A stretch of 64,000 nucleotides of DNA from Lepiota brunneoincarnata (lineage: Eukaryota > Basidiomycota > Agaricomycetes > Agaricales > Agaricaceae): positions 3,348,001 through 3,412,000 of the forward strand of contig JAEBUN010000002.1 in the NCBI GenBank assembly GCA_023014365.1. Reading direction: 5' to 3'. Position 1 is the stretch's first letter. Every line of letters starts with the position of its first letter. The notes beneath the pieces were generated by a model that saw only the letters and a program-made list of their open reading frames with translations, did not search any database and was not told where the DNA came from. The position numbers were made by a program, and so were the translations under genes. Below are positions 10,735 to 21,222 of the stretch, in pieces.

Positions 10735-12140
10735 TTAGTTTCCTTCTTCTGGGTATTCGGCTAGGTAGTTTGGTTCATAGTAATCGATCTGTGGTTGGTC
10801 GGTGGAGTCTGGTCTGGGGGGAATGATGGGAGAGAAGGTGGGAGTGGGAGTTCTGTGAAGATTGAGTATAGTGGCAGTTTCTGGGGATGGGGGTTGTCCT
10901 GGATAAAAGATGTCGTATAGAAGGCATCTGAAATGGGGACTTTCAATCCTTTCTTCTGGCGGGGTGATTGGGTTTTCTTCAGAAGGAACCGCATGGTTCT
11001 CCTGTAATGTTTGATTCGGCCACATCGTCATAGCATTCCTCGTAGTAATCGTCATGGGTGAGGTCAATGTATTCGATGGTGAGTTGTGGGAGTGGTCGAG
11101 GGACGGGTTGTAGGATTTCTGGAGTAAGGGGCATGTCGAGTCTTTTGACTTGGGCATTTGGTCCATTTATGGCACGGTTGGAAGATGGCATAGTGGGGGC
11201 ATCTATATTTGATGCAGTCGTATGAGTAATGCCCTGGGGCATATTGCTTGCATCCGAGGCAGGCAAATTGGGGGCAATCCATGGCCCAGTGTCCTGTGTG
11301 TCTGCATTGGATGCAGACTGATCTGTCGGTGGTTCGGGGGTTGGTTCATGAGTGAACAGGGTTGGGGGAGTTCCAAATTGGGACGTTGTTATTGGCAACA
11401 GTGTGGGTGGTGTCCTTGGTGGGGGTGAGAAGTCTGAAGGGATTTCTGATACTGGTGGGCTTTCTTCCCTTGTTGGGGACTGGTGGTGATGATAATGGCA
11501 GTGGTCGTCGTAGTAGTGGTGGGGATGGTTGCAGTGGGGGACTGCGAGGTATGTACCTCATTTCGTTTGGGTAGGTTCTTTGACACCTCGGACATGAGGC
11601 CCTGATCTTGAGCGGAGAAGTCGCTCAAGTGATTCTGCCCAGGCACGTTGCGTATTGTATGCAGTAGCAAGAGCCTTAGTCTGTCGTATGTGGTGGGTAT
11701 AGTCATACCAGAGTTGTCGGTCGTATTCTGAAATTGAAGTGTGTTCCAATTTAGTTGTAAAGGCTCTGTCGGTGGCAGCCTTGTGCAGATCTCCGTCAGA
11801 AGGGTGATCTGGTCCATATGATCATACTCCAGCTGTATGGTATCTAAGGGAGGCGGCTGGGGCAGCTGTTGGTTCTGGGGTGTCATTGGGGTTAGGGGGT
11901 CTCATCCCTGAGGGAGGTGTATGTTGCGGCGAAGGTGTGAGAAGGGGTGTAGGGAGATGGGGCCAGAACGGGAGTTGTCTGAAGTGTAGTATGTTCGACG
12001 CTTGCATTGTTTATGATGACAATGGAGGATGATGAGGAAGTTGGTGAAGGTGTTGTTGAAAAAGGGGGAGTAGTTTGGGGGCAAGTGAGGTCAAGGTTCA
12101 TGGGCATCTTTAAGTACATTTGGTGTGGGAGCAAAGTTGT
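10735..12140 (-). pseudogene. Element A accessory ORF downstream of the chromodomain, with zinc knuckles
   Basis: Minus-strand frames are rich in Pro, Thr and Ser. In the frame opening before 11,282 lies CIQCRHTGHWAMDC, an exact C-x2-C-x4-H-x4-C zinc knuckle, followed at once by CLGCKQYAPGHYSYDC, a second cluster with wider spacing. Such Cys/His modules bind nucleic acid. Their position after integrase and chromodomain, not in gag, is unusual. Frames switch near 11,390 and 11,560, so the ORF is broken. It may be the end of the polyprotein or a separate protein. Confidence 0.5.
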
Positions 12141-12204
12141 CTTTGGTTGGTTCTGGTGGGTTCCTGTTCTTTCTGGAGAATTCCATGAGCTTCTTTATAC
12201 TTGG

Positions 12205-12741
12205 TTAAGTATTCTTCGGCATTTGCATGGAGTGTTTCATCAGGTGATCCATTCGTTCTCCTGTGTGGGGGTATCCTTTCCATTTGACGTAGTATTGGAG
12301 TTTTCTGCGGTGTTGGTGGTGATTTAGAATGGCTTCTATTTCATATTCTTCTTCTTCATTGATGATGTCTGGTGGTGGTGGAGTCGGATGAGATCTGTAT
12401 GCTTCTGTTTTGGTATATGGGGTTTTAGAAGGTTTCTGTGGAATACCGGGTGTATTTTCCATTTGATTCGGAAGTTTTAGTTTGTAGGTGAGTGGTGATA
12501 AGACTTCTGAGATAAGGAAAGGTCCTAGTCGTTTTGGGGATATTTTGTTGGAAATGAAGGGGAGTTTGAGGTTTTTGGCTTCTAGCCATACTTTTTGACG
12601 TGTTTCAAGGGGTTTGACAGTTCTTCTGGTTCTTTGTTTCATGATATCGGCGGAGAGTTGATGTGCCACATGTGCTTCTTTTCTGGCATCATCAAGGAGT
12701 CTGATGCGTTTGTCTACTGATGGAAAGTTCGATGTTTCCAT
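12205..12741 (-). pseudogene. Element A integrase C-terminus and chromodomain
   Basis: The 178-residue frame starts in the integrase tail (KISPKRLGPFLISEVLS, a GPF/Y-type motif). It ends with a chromodomain: YEIEAILNHHQHRRKLQYYV followed by KWKGYP, the typical core. After the core the aromatic-box helix is degraded (GERMDHLMKH). Chromodomains bind methylated histone tails and guide chromoviruses to heterochromatin. Confidence 0.8.
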
Positions 12742-13560
12742 TACCAGTGGGTATCGGTGGAGGGTTGTATCCCATGATTAGTTCAAATGGGGATTTCTGC
12801 CTTGAGGCATGTATTTTGGAGTTGTGTGCAAACTCAGTGATAGGGAGGGTTTCTGACCAGTCAAGAGGGTTTCTGGTGCAGTATATGGCAAGGTAGGTCT
12901 CGATTTCCTGATTGTATCGTTTGGTGGAACCATCTGTCTGGGGATGGTATGCAGTTGAGAATGCCTGTTGGATGTTTAGACATTTGGCTAGTTGTCGGAG
13001 GGAGTTGGCGGTGAATCTGGGGTCTCAATCTGATATGATTTTATCAGGTAATCCAAATCTGGTGAAGACTTTTTCTATTAATAGTCATCCGATGTCATCG
13101 GCATTTGATTGATCTGATGTTGGGATGAAAATTACCCCCTTTGTAAGGCCGTGGTCCACCATGGACAATATCGCATTATGGCTGGCGCTAGGCAGTAGAC
13201 CAGTGATAAGATCCCATGAGATCTGGGCAAATGGGCATTTGGAAGATGATGGTGGAATCAGTTGAGTTGGTGCATGATCTGGTCTGCGTATGATTTTGTG
13301 TTGCTGACACTCTGGACAGCCTTTGACGTAGTTCTTTATGAACGTTGACATTCCTGGCCAATATACTTCTTTCTTGGCGAGGCAGTATGTTTCTTGTTCT
13401 CCAGGGTGACCATGTGTAGGGTGATCATGGTATCTTGCGATGACATCACAGTCTGAGTTGGAGGTCTTCTGGAATAATGACATGTTCTTGGAAGGTGAGG
13501 AGTGGACCATTCGAGGTCGGAACTGTTCCGAAGTCTTTATTGGCGGCATTAGGGTGGGTT
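12742..13560 (-). pseudogene. Element A integrase core
   Basis: Order on the minus strand: HHCC zinc domain (H..H in YHDHPTHGHPG, then CPEC), first Asp in SWDLITGLLP, second Asp in ISD*DPRF, then HPQTDGSTKRYNQ. Two in-frame TGA codons stand where Arg CGA is expected, one in the D-R-D-P motif near 13,028 and one at 13,085. The third catalytic residue, Glu in the usual TERYNQ, is Lys (AAA). This integrase is therefore both interrupted and catalytically dead. Confidence 0.75.
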
Positions 13561-13866
13561 TCTTTTAGGAGTTTGAACGCTTCAGTGGTTCTAGCGTCGT
13601 ATTTTGGTGATTCCGTGATTCTTTCTTGGAGTTTCATGTCGACGGTGGCGATAAAGAGATGTTCTGGGAGTATTGTGATCAGGTTTTGATCTTCTATGTC
13701 TGCGGTGGTGACAAAGAGGTTGTTTGGGAGTATAGTGACGTCTTCGTTGTCAGTTGTCTTCATCAGGGATGTGGTCTGGACGTCTTGATAAAGCGTCTGG
13801 TGCAGGGATCTTTGATCCTGGGACATGTTCCAGTTTGAAGTTGTAGTCGGCGAGGGTCTGTACCCA

Positions 13867-15060
13867 TCATGCTTGTCGGCGGTTGATTTTCTGGGGTTTG
13901 CACCAGTATGTGAGGTTCTGGTGGTCCATTCTGATACGGATGGTATGGGGGCTGCTGAGGAGGTAATGGCGCCATTCTTCGAGGGCTCGGATAATTGCGA
14001 GGAGTTCCCTGTCATAGATGTCATAATTACGTTCCACTGGTCTGAACGTCTTTGAATAGAACGATATGGGTTTCCATATTCTGTTGATGTCATGTTGATA
14101 CAGGACAGCTCCTGATGCGAATTTGGAAGCATCGGCTTCTATTTCAAAGGGTTTTGTGGAGTCGGGCATGAGGAGTACCAGTTCCTTTAAGAATTCATTC
14201 TTGAGCATTTCAAATGCTTTCTGTTGTTCTTCTTTCCATTCAAATTTGTTCGATTTGGAAAGGAGTTGGTTCAGGGTTTGGTGTGGTGGGAGTAGCTGCA
14301 GATGAACTTCTGGTAGAAGTTACAGAATCCAATGAATTTTCGAATGTGTCAAACTGTTTTCGGCACTGGCCAGTCTTCTATTCCTTTGAGTTTTCTGGGA
14401 TCCACTTTTGATCTTCGTCTGGCATGATGATCATGCTGAGGTATTTGAGTCATTGTTTGTTGAACTTGCATTTCTCTGTTTTGAGGTAGAGGCCGTTTTC
14501 CTGCAGGATCTGCAGTACTTTCTCTGTAAGTCGGTTGGTTTCTTCCTGGGTTTTACCGTAGATTAGGATATCATCCATGTAGATGATGATTCCTCCTTTC
14601 TCCATTATTTCGGAGAATAATGTGTCCATCATATGTTGGAACATTGCGGGACTGTTGCAAAGTCCGAAAAACATGACAGTTGGTTCAAAAAGACCCATGG
14701 GAGTCTTGAATGCTGCTTTCCATTGATCGCCATCTTTGATTCTGACATTATTGTATCCTAGGCAGACGTCGAGCTTAGTGAAATACTTAGCTCCTTTGAG
14801 TTTATCCATGATAGAGGAAATCATGGGGATTGGGTATGCATTTTTGATGGTGTGATCATTTAGATAACGATAGTCCTGGCAGGGTCGGAGGTCTCCTCCT
14901 TTCTTGGCAACAAAGAAGAATGGTGATGCCATAGGGGATTTTGAGGGATGGATGTACCCTTTTCGGAGGTTTTCGTCTATAAATTCTTTTAGTGCTTTTT
15001 CTTTGGCAGGTGCCACTTGATAGGGTTTCATCAATTTCGCTTCGAATGTTGGTTTTAGTT
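13867..15060 (-). pseudogene. Element A reverse transcriptase and RNase H
   Basis: 14,450-15,034 (minus) holds the RT palm: the template-grip motif [12 protein letters not shown], then [11 protein letters not shown] and the catalytic box YMDD. 13,867-14,208 holds RNase H with the first acidic motif EIEADAS and the later YDIYDRELLA. The two are joined through a short stretch with frame changes (14,290-14,450). Domain order is standard for Ty3 pol. Confidence 0.85.
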
Positions 15061-15708
15061 TGATCTCATGGTCAAATGTCCTTGATGGTGGGAATCATTT
15101 GGAGGCTTTCTTGTTGAATATTTTAGCCCATCAGGGCGAATCTTTGAGGGATCTTAGGTGATTCCTTGTTTGATTCTGGTTGTTTTCCTTTTTGGTTTGC
15201 CAATTTTGTCGGGTTATGTTGTTCATTGTGGAGTGTTGTGGCATGTCACTTTGGCGTTTACTTCTAATGGGGTTAGAAGCATTGGGTTCATTTCTCTTTC
15301 TAGAGAGAAGGTATCAAGATCAACATTTGACAAGTTGACATATTCTTTGGGGTTTTCCTCGGGTTGGGAGGTTTTTCCAGCCATTATGTCCATGGTGATG
15401 GAGTTGAGTTCGACAGGTCATCGTAGGGTTCTGAGGAGTTTGGAAAAGTCCTGGTGGTTGATTTGGGGTTTCCAAGAGAATGTCTTGGTCTTCCAATTGA
15501 TGTCAGGATTGTATTGTTCCAACCAGGGAAATCCGATGATGAGGTCTTTCTCACCCGTGTTTGTGACATACACTTCTAGCATGCAGTCTCTTCCATCGAT
15601 GATGGTTCTGATTTTGATGTATTCATGGATTTTGCCATGTTGATTATCAGTTCCATCAACATTACTGAGTGGAATTGGTTGGTCCAGCCGTTTGGTTTGA
15701 TAACCATG

Positions 15709-16180
15709 TCATTCAACGACTTTGTGGGAGATGAAGTTCCCTTGGGCTCCTGAGTCTATCAGGGCAGTGATGGCCATGGGTTTTGATGTCCGTTCACTCC
15801 AAATCTCAATAGGTAAGAAAAGGGATCGTTTATTCGGGGATAGTCGTAATTGTACAGAGTTTATCAAGAAAGTGTCCTTCTGGGAGTGATAGTATGAAAT
15901 GTCCTTCTGAGTTTTGGAACAGTGCAGGGGCACATCTGTCAACAGCATTCCTTTTTAAAAATCCTGGAATGGATGCATCTCCAGATCTTCGACTAACATA
16001 GGAGTGGAGTTCTTGTTGGAGTTCGGGATCAAGATCATTGACCATTTGGTGCATCTGAGATGCGACTTCTGCGACAGCAAGGGAATATTTGCGTTGTGGT
16101 GCATTTGTTGGGTGTTTCAGTTTGGAAGTCCAGGATGAGTGTTTTGTTGGAAGGGACGGTTGGGGTTTCTTGCAGGGCGA
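15709..16180 (-). pseudogene. Element A protease
   Basis: The minus frame contains ALIDSGAQGNFISH, the DSG active site of an aspartic retropepsin, which as a dimer cleaves the polyprotein. The upstream end at 16,180 is cut by the insertion of element B. The rest of gag resumes at 29,925. Confidence 0.75.
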
Positions 16181-17426
16181 TGAGACGCCAATTTCACGCC
16201 TATACATGAATTCCTGTACTCCGGAACGATTCTCTACATAGAATCATTGGCTATATCATTAAAGAACTCTATAGAGGATTGGTACTATATCCCGTAGTAG
16301 CCAGTTCGACTGAACTGAGGATATTCGAGCCTCGGAAGTGTTCAAACCAGCTCATTATCACTAAGCTTAGTGAACCAAGCTATCAGAACGCTCTCCGGAG
16401 GGATTCAGGACTCTACATAGCCTATCGAGTATACCCCAGTCGCATCAAGGGACCTTATGAGCAGTTTTCTGATGAACCCGAATGCATCTGAACATAAAAG
16501 AATGTACCTAGCGGCTGTCACAGGCGTATTACATCTATAGCGAGTTCAATAATGATGACCAGACCACGGAACGGAACGTCCAACGTTCGGGAGGCAATAC
16601 CCGATGCCCAAAACCCTAGAAATATCAAAGACTCCTAATTAATGAGTGCTTTGTGGGTCCCGGCACTTTGGCATACTGCTTAACTGAGATTAATTACAAC
16701 GGATCAAGGGATTGTCCATCTGCTATACATTCCAATCATAATTGATCCAGAAACTTAATGCGCTTGCATGGACGCAGAATAATGCAGACGGGCATGGAAC
16801 ACGTCTGGCTGGATTGCCATTCGTTAATCAGAGAAAAACCCATAACCCAGGGTGAGGTAGAAATGCTGCCGAACCTTCCAAAATGTTCTATAGTGCCTGT
16901 AACAATTAAGCTTTTTGTTTTCTATTTCATATTTACTATCTCTCGTATGTATCTAAACAATATAAATATGGTCGCACTTGTTCATGGAGAAGGGAGAGGT
17001 CTCACCCCCGCTTCCACACGCAAGTCTGCAAGCTGTGATCAAGAACGGTTTCAGAGGGCTATTTAGTGTGCATCGTTAAGTGTGATTTCTTTGGTCGTCG
17101 ACCAACCCAGAGACAGAGACAGAGACCAGAGTTCAGAGACCAGAGACCAGAGACCAGAGACCCAGCACTTTGAATTGACAGGGATTGTCCTTTCATTATG
17201 CACTGTACGGCTAAGATAACTTCAACGGCTGTTCGTTAACCTCTAAAAACACTACTCTCTTGAATTTTGCTGTCAGAATGCACCCCCAGAACACCCTAAA
17301 AGACGAAACTGTTCATTATCTATCTCATTCCACTTGTATTAGCTTAAGCTTATCGAATTGCGGCTAAGCTTAGTGAAAACAAGCCCACTATCTATATTAA
17401 AACCTATGAAAGTTTCTATCTTTTCA
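16181..17426 (+). repeat. Element B 5' LTR
   Basis: 1,246 bp, paired with 28,677-29,924. It holds three TAAGCTTA palindromes (16,362; 17,345; 17,365), the last two exactly 20 bp apart, and a short tandem array of the 7-mer CAGAGAC at about 17,105-17,162. Confidence 0.9.
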
Positions 17427-17428
17427 TC

Positions 17429-17445
17429 TGGAGCCCACCGTGAGG
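17429..17445 (+). other. Primer-binding site of element B
   Basis: TGGAGCCCACCGTGAGG, two bases after the LTR, begins with the TGG that pairs with a tRNA CCA end. The tRNA was not identified. Confidence 0.55.
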
Positions 17446-17992
17446 GGGGTTTTCAGTTGAATTTCACGAGATAAACACCAAAAGACTTGGACACTGGCCC
17501 GCCTTTCACCTGCAAAGCAGAAAAAGGTTCAAGCAAAGACCGTAAAGTCACCCAAAACATCCTTCGAGAACAGTCTCAGGAAGGTCGACCCCCCAAAACA
17601 GAGAACTACTCGGAATTCCAATCGTCCAGAAGGTTCTGAAGGCCTCATTGCCGCTAGTACCTCTTGAAAGCGAAAAGATCCTGTTAACTCTTTAGCTGCG
17701 AACACAGCGAGTGGTTCAGCAGTTGCAGTATTGAGAGAAGTCGCACCGCCGACCTCTACTGCTCCCAGAATTACTATAAGGCTTCCAGCCTCAGCTCGCA
17801 ACATAGCGCATATTCTGCACACCGAAAGCCAGGACGGTCAGACCGTTCCTATGCTAAGCTTAGCGTTTACAAACCAAAACTCGTTTCATACGAACCCTCC
17901 TGGTGCCTCTACAGTACCACAGATATCACAGTCAACTCCGACTGTACAGACAAACCAAGCTACTGCCGTCTACGACAACTACAGCTAGCAAA

Positions 17993-19474
17993 ATGGGACA
18001 CAAGCATATGCCAATTCCCTTTAGCAATAATGCTCCCAGATGGGATGCATCAAAACCACAGACATTGAGAAATTATCTCTGGACGCTTGAACAGCTCTTC
18101 ACGATAACGAAGACGACGGACGATGCAGAAAGGATAAATTGGGCAGTGTCATATGTGGACCAGGATATCCGTGAAGAGTAGATGAGTTTTGCGGAGTTCC
18201 CAGCAGGAAGCTGGACAGGCTTCGTGGAGAGATTGAAGAAAGAGTATCCCGAGACTGTGGCAGCTGAGCAGGGCTCAGTGCAACGATTGAGGGAACTCTG
18301 CGCAGAGAGTAGAGGCATTGCGATGAATGAGGAGCATAAAGTCTTGGACTTTAAAAGGCAATTCATTCTCGAAGCAGAGAAGTGTCTGAAGTCGCCGGCG
18401 GTAGTCTCGAACCGAGAACTAGTCAAGTTATTTACGAGCGCACTGGACTCGGTGTTCCAGGATGTACTCAATGCAAGATTAGCGATCACCAGGGCGCGTA
18501 GAACCGCAAGCAATGGGTCGGCACTGACTGCAAAGGATTTACGCAAAGAGGACCCCTATGATTGGAGGATCGTCGTGGATAAAGCTGTCGAAATTTTGAT
18601 TGGCAAAACACTTATGCGATCCCTTCATCAGGATTTGAGGCCGGTAAACTCGGCATCGATGAGCCATCCACCCGCGACGTCTGGAACAGGGACTTATGAC
18701 CCGGTAGTAAAGTGAGAGCTGCAAAGCTTAAAGCAGAAATTTCAGGATGAAGTCTTGCAGATGGCAGGTGGCCTCGCTGAGCTTAAGGACCTCATGAATA
18801 TCCAGGGGCATACCTTAAAATCATACTTAGAGAGCTTGGCGAAAGACGGACATAATCATGCCGGTTATAATCACGCTCAGAGGAATACCGGAAGTGGGTC
18901 GGCAGGGTTGCTTTCCGACCGCAAGTGTTTCTACTGCTGGTTATTAGGGCATAGTTGGTTATTCTGCCTGGACATGGAGGCAGATAAACAAGCTGGCTGA
19001 ATTAGAGTCGAAGGGAACAAAATATATATGGGAGATGGCTCGAGTATCCCTCAAGGAGAAGGGCCTATTAAAGAGAAAGTGGCAAAGTACTATGCGACAA
19101 AGGGACAACTCTTCGTTCAGATACCAGAACTGCCGGAGGTTGAGCCTGAGTTACCGCAAGTGCCAACGTCAGCGGTGTTTGCACAGAGAGCGTTCCCGAG
19201 GTCAGAAAACCAAAGGTCACCAGCGGAAGAAGAAGTCCGCCGTCTGAAGCAGCGCATGGAAATGTTGGAGACAGCTGCCATCCACGCCGGGAGTGCCCCA
19301 AAGGTTAAGCTTATGACCAGGAAGGAGGATAACGTCGAAATACAGTCTTTGGCAGAGCAATTGGCCCAGATACAGGCTAAGCTTAGCAGTTTGACGGATG
19401 GTACGCCCTCGGCAAGCCAGTATTTGGACACCAGAAGTGGCGCGAAGACTAGGAACTCGGAGTCGGGTTTCTAA
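17993..19474 (+). pseudogene. Element B gag
   Basis: One frame runs from the ATG at 17,993 to 19,472, broken only by TAG (18,179), TGA (18,713) and TGA (18,998). Read through these, it gives a capsid-like region (RWDASKPQTLRNYLWTLEQL, then SWTGFVERLKKEYPE). Later comes a cysteine-containing CFYCWLLGHS, which looks like a zinc knuckle with its second half altered, and a charged Pro/Glu tail. The TGA at 18,998 sits in KQAG*IRVEGN, where Trp would fit. Gag forms the particle and binds element RNA. Confidence 0.7.
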
Positions 19475-19475
19475 A

Positions 19476-21222
19476 GGGTTCAAGGAAGGAGCCGGCTCTG
19501 AAGAAGAAGGTTGCCTTTGCCAGAGGACAGACTCCTGAGGACGCGTCGGATTCCGAGCGATCAGAAGAATCAGAAAATGAGGAAATAGGGCAGACAACAG
19601 AGAAACCAATGCAGTGCCAGCAGCAGGAGAATTACCATATAAGGATGTGAAACCACTGCGCCCGGTCGTTGAGGTACCACCGCTGCCTGTCAGAAGGATG
19701 GAATCATCCAAGAAAGAGCCTGCGTATAAGCACCAGGCCCCTATAGAGAGGAATGTCGATGTTGAGGAAGTACTCAGCAGGGTATTGAAGCGAGAAGCCT
19801 CAGTATCGCATGGAGAACTCTTGGCATTGTCACCGATATACAGGAATGCTTATAGAGAGCGCATTATGAGAAAACAGGTACCCACAAGTCAAAGCTTAAT
19901 AGCAGGAGTAGGGCCCGGGGACGATGATACAGAAGATATAGAGATTAATAGTGGGCCAGTACAAGTCATGATAACGGAGCTAGCAGACGGTCCTTGGAAG
20001 TATGATACGGTGCTCTGAGAAGGCTCGGCAACCCAAGCCTGGGTAGCTCAGGATCCAATCATGCAGTACTTGGAGTCACTACCCCGAAGAGACAGGGGAC
20101 GACAAGTGTTTATTGCGAAAGAATGCGAGCCATTGAGAGTAGTGCCAACTCTGATAAATGGGATTCGGCAGGAAGAGGCCTTGCTAGATAGCGGGTCACA
20201 GATCGTCTCCATGAGTCAGGAAGCGGCGATTGCATGTCAAGTTTCTTGGGACCCAGATACTACGATAAATTTGCAGAGTGCGAATGGGCAGGTTGAAAAG
20301 ACTTGTGGATTGGCAAAGAACGTAGGCTTTACCTGCGGGGGAGTCACAATCTATTTGCAAGTTCACATCGTTCGTAGCCCCACGTATCGAGTACTCCTGG
20401 GATGACCCTTTGATGTAATGACAGCTAGCGAAGTCAGGAATAGCGCCAGTGGCGAGCAAACCTTGGTTATTACGGACCCAAATACCAGAGAAAGGGCTGT
20501 GTTACCAACTTATGCTCAAGGAGAGTGTAATCCTCCTAAGCTTAGGGAAAACAGTCAAAATTTTCAAGAAACCTCGATGAGTTGACTGAGGGACAAGGAG
20601 AGGTGGCTTGTATAATAGACTATGATGATGAGAAGGGCCCTGTCATCGCACAAACACTAAGCTTAGCAAAAGGAAGCTTCTCAGAGGCCGAGCTACAGCT
20701 AATGTTCATTGACCGAGTCATACACAATGAGGACTGTCCACAAGAAGATAAAGCGACGGCGTTATTGTGCCTAGGATGCATAGCCAACGCGCAGGGCACA
20801 GAGGACCAGGGAATAACTGTCTTCGAAACAGAAGAAGATGACGAAGATACGGTACAATGCCTGGCTGGGAAGAAATATAAACCAGTAGCCTTAAAAGTGA
20901 GGCCAGTGTTGGGTGATCTACTGGAGAGATTCAGGATAAAACGAGAAATAAAAGGGGACCCACTGGCAGAAATGCCTGAGCTTAGCGTGCATCCTCCAGA
21001 GTTTGTCCCGACAGGCAGATATATGGAGGAGCGTAAGCTTAAGCTGGACAAAGCCCATGCAGGGGATTTCTTGTGGCCAGAGGAAAGAAAGCTGATGCAC
21101 CACATCATGATGCTTCAAGAAAAGGCATTTGCCTGGACAGATGAGGAAAAGGGATGTTTTAGGGAAGATTTCTTCCCGCCGATCGAGATACCGATAGGTA
21201 GAACATACTCCGTGGGTTGAGA
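19476..21222 (+). pseudogene. Element B protease region and linker
   Basis: The frame from 19,614 passes TGA at 20,016 and 20,403 and contains EALLDSGSQIVSMS, the DSG site of a retropepsin. YRVLLG*PFDV at 20,403 is a conserved post-protease motif in which Arg is normal at the stop. Two shifts (about 19,475 and 20,577) move coding to the frame at 20,582-21,220 (acidic linker, CIIDYDDEKG). Coding then changes frame again into RT. Confidence 0.65.

Noticed and set aside
16176..16180. Five-base target duplication for element B
   Set aside because: GGCGA and GCAAG do not match. Only a 4-base GCGA/GCAA reading with one transition is possible, so no firm duplication is claimed.
17105..17165. CRISPR-like or minisatellite locus
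   Set aside because: Units are 7 bp without unique spacers and the array is part of a eukaryotic LTR.
20620..21108. 162-residue minus-strand ORF in element B
   Set aside because: Shadow of the acidic linker in pol. Unlike the antisense genes further on, it has no splice signals or helix-like composition.
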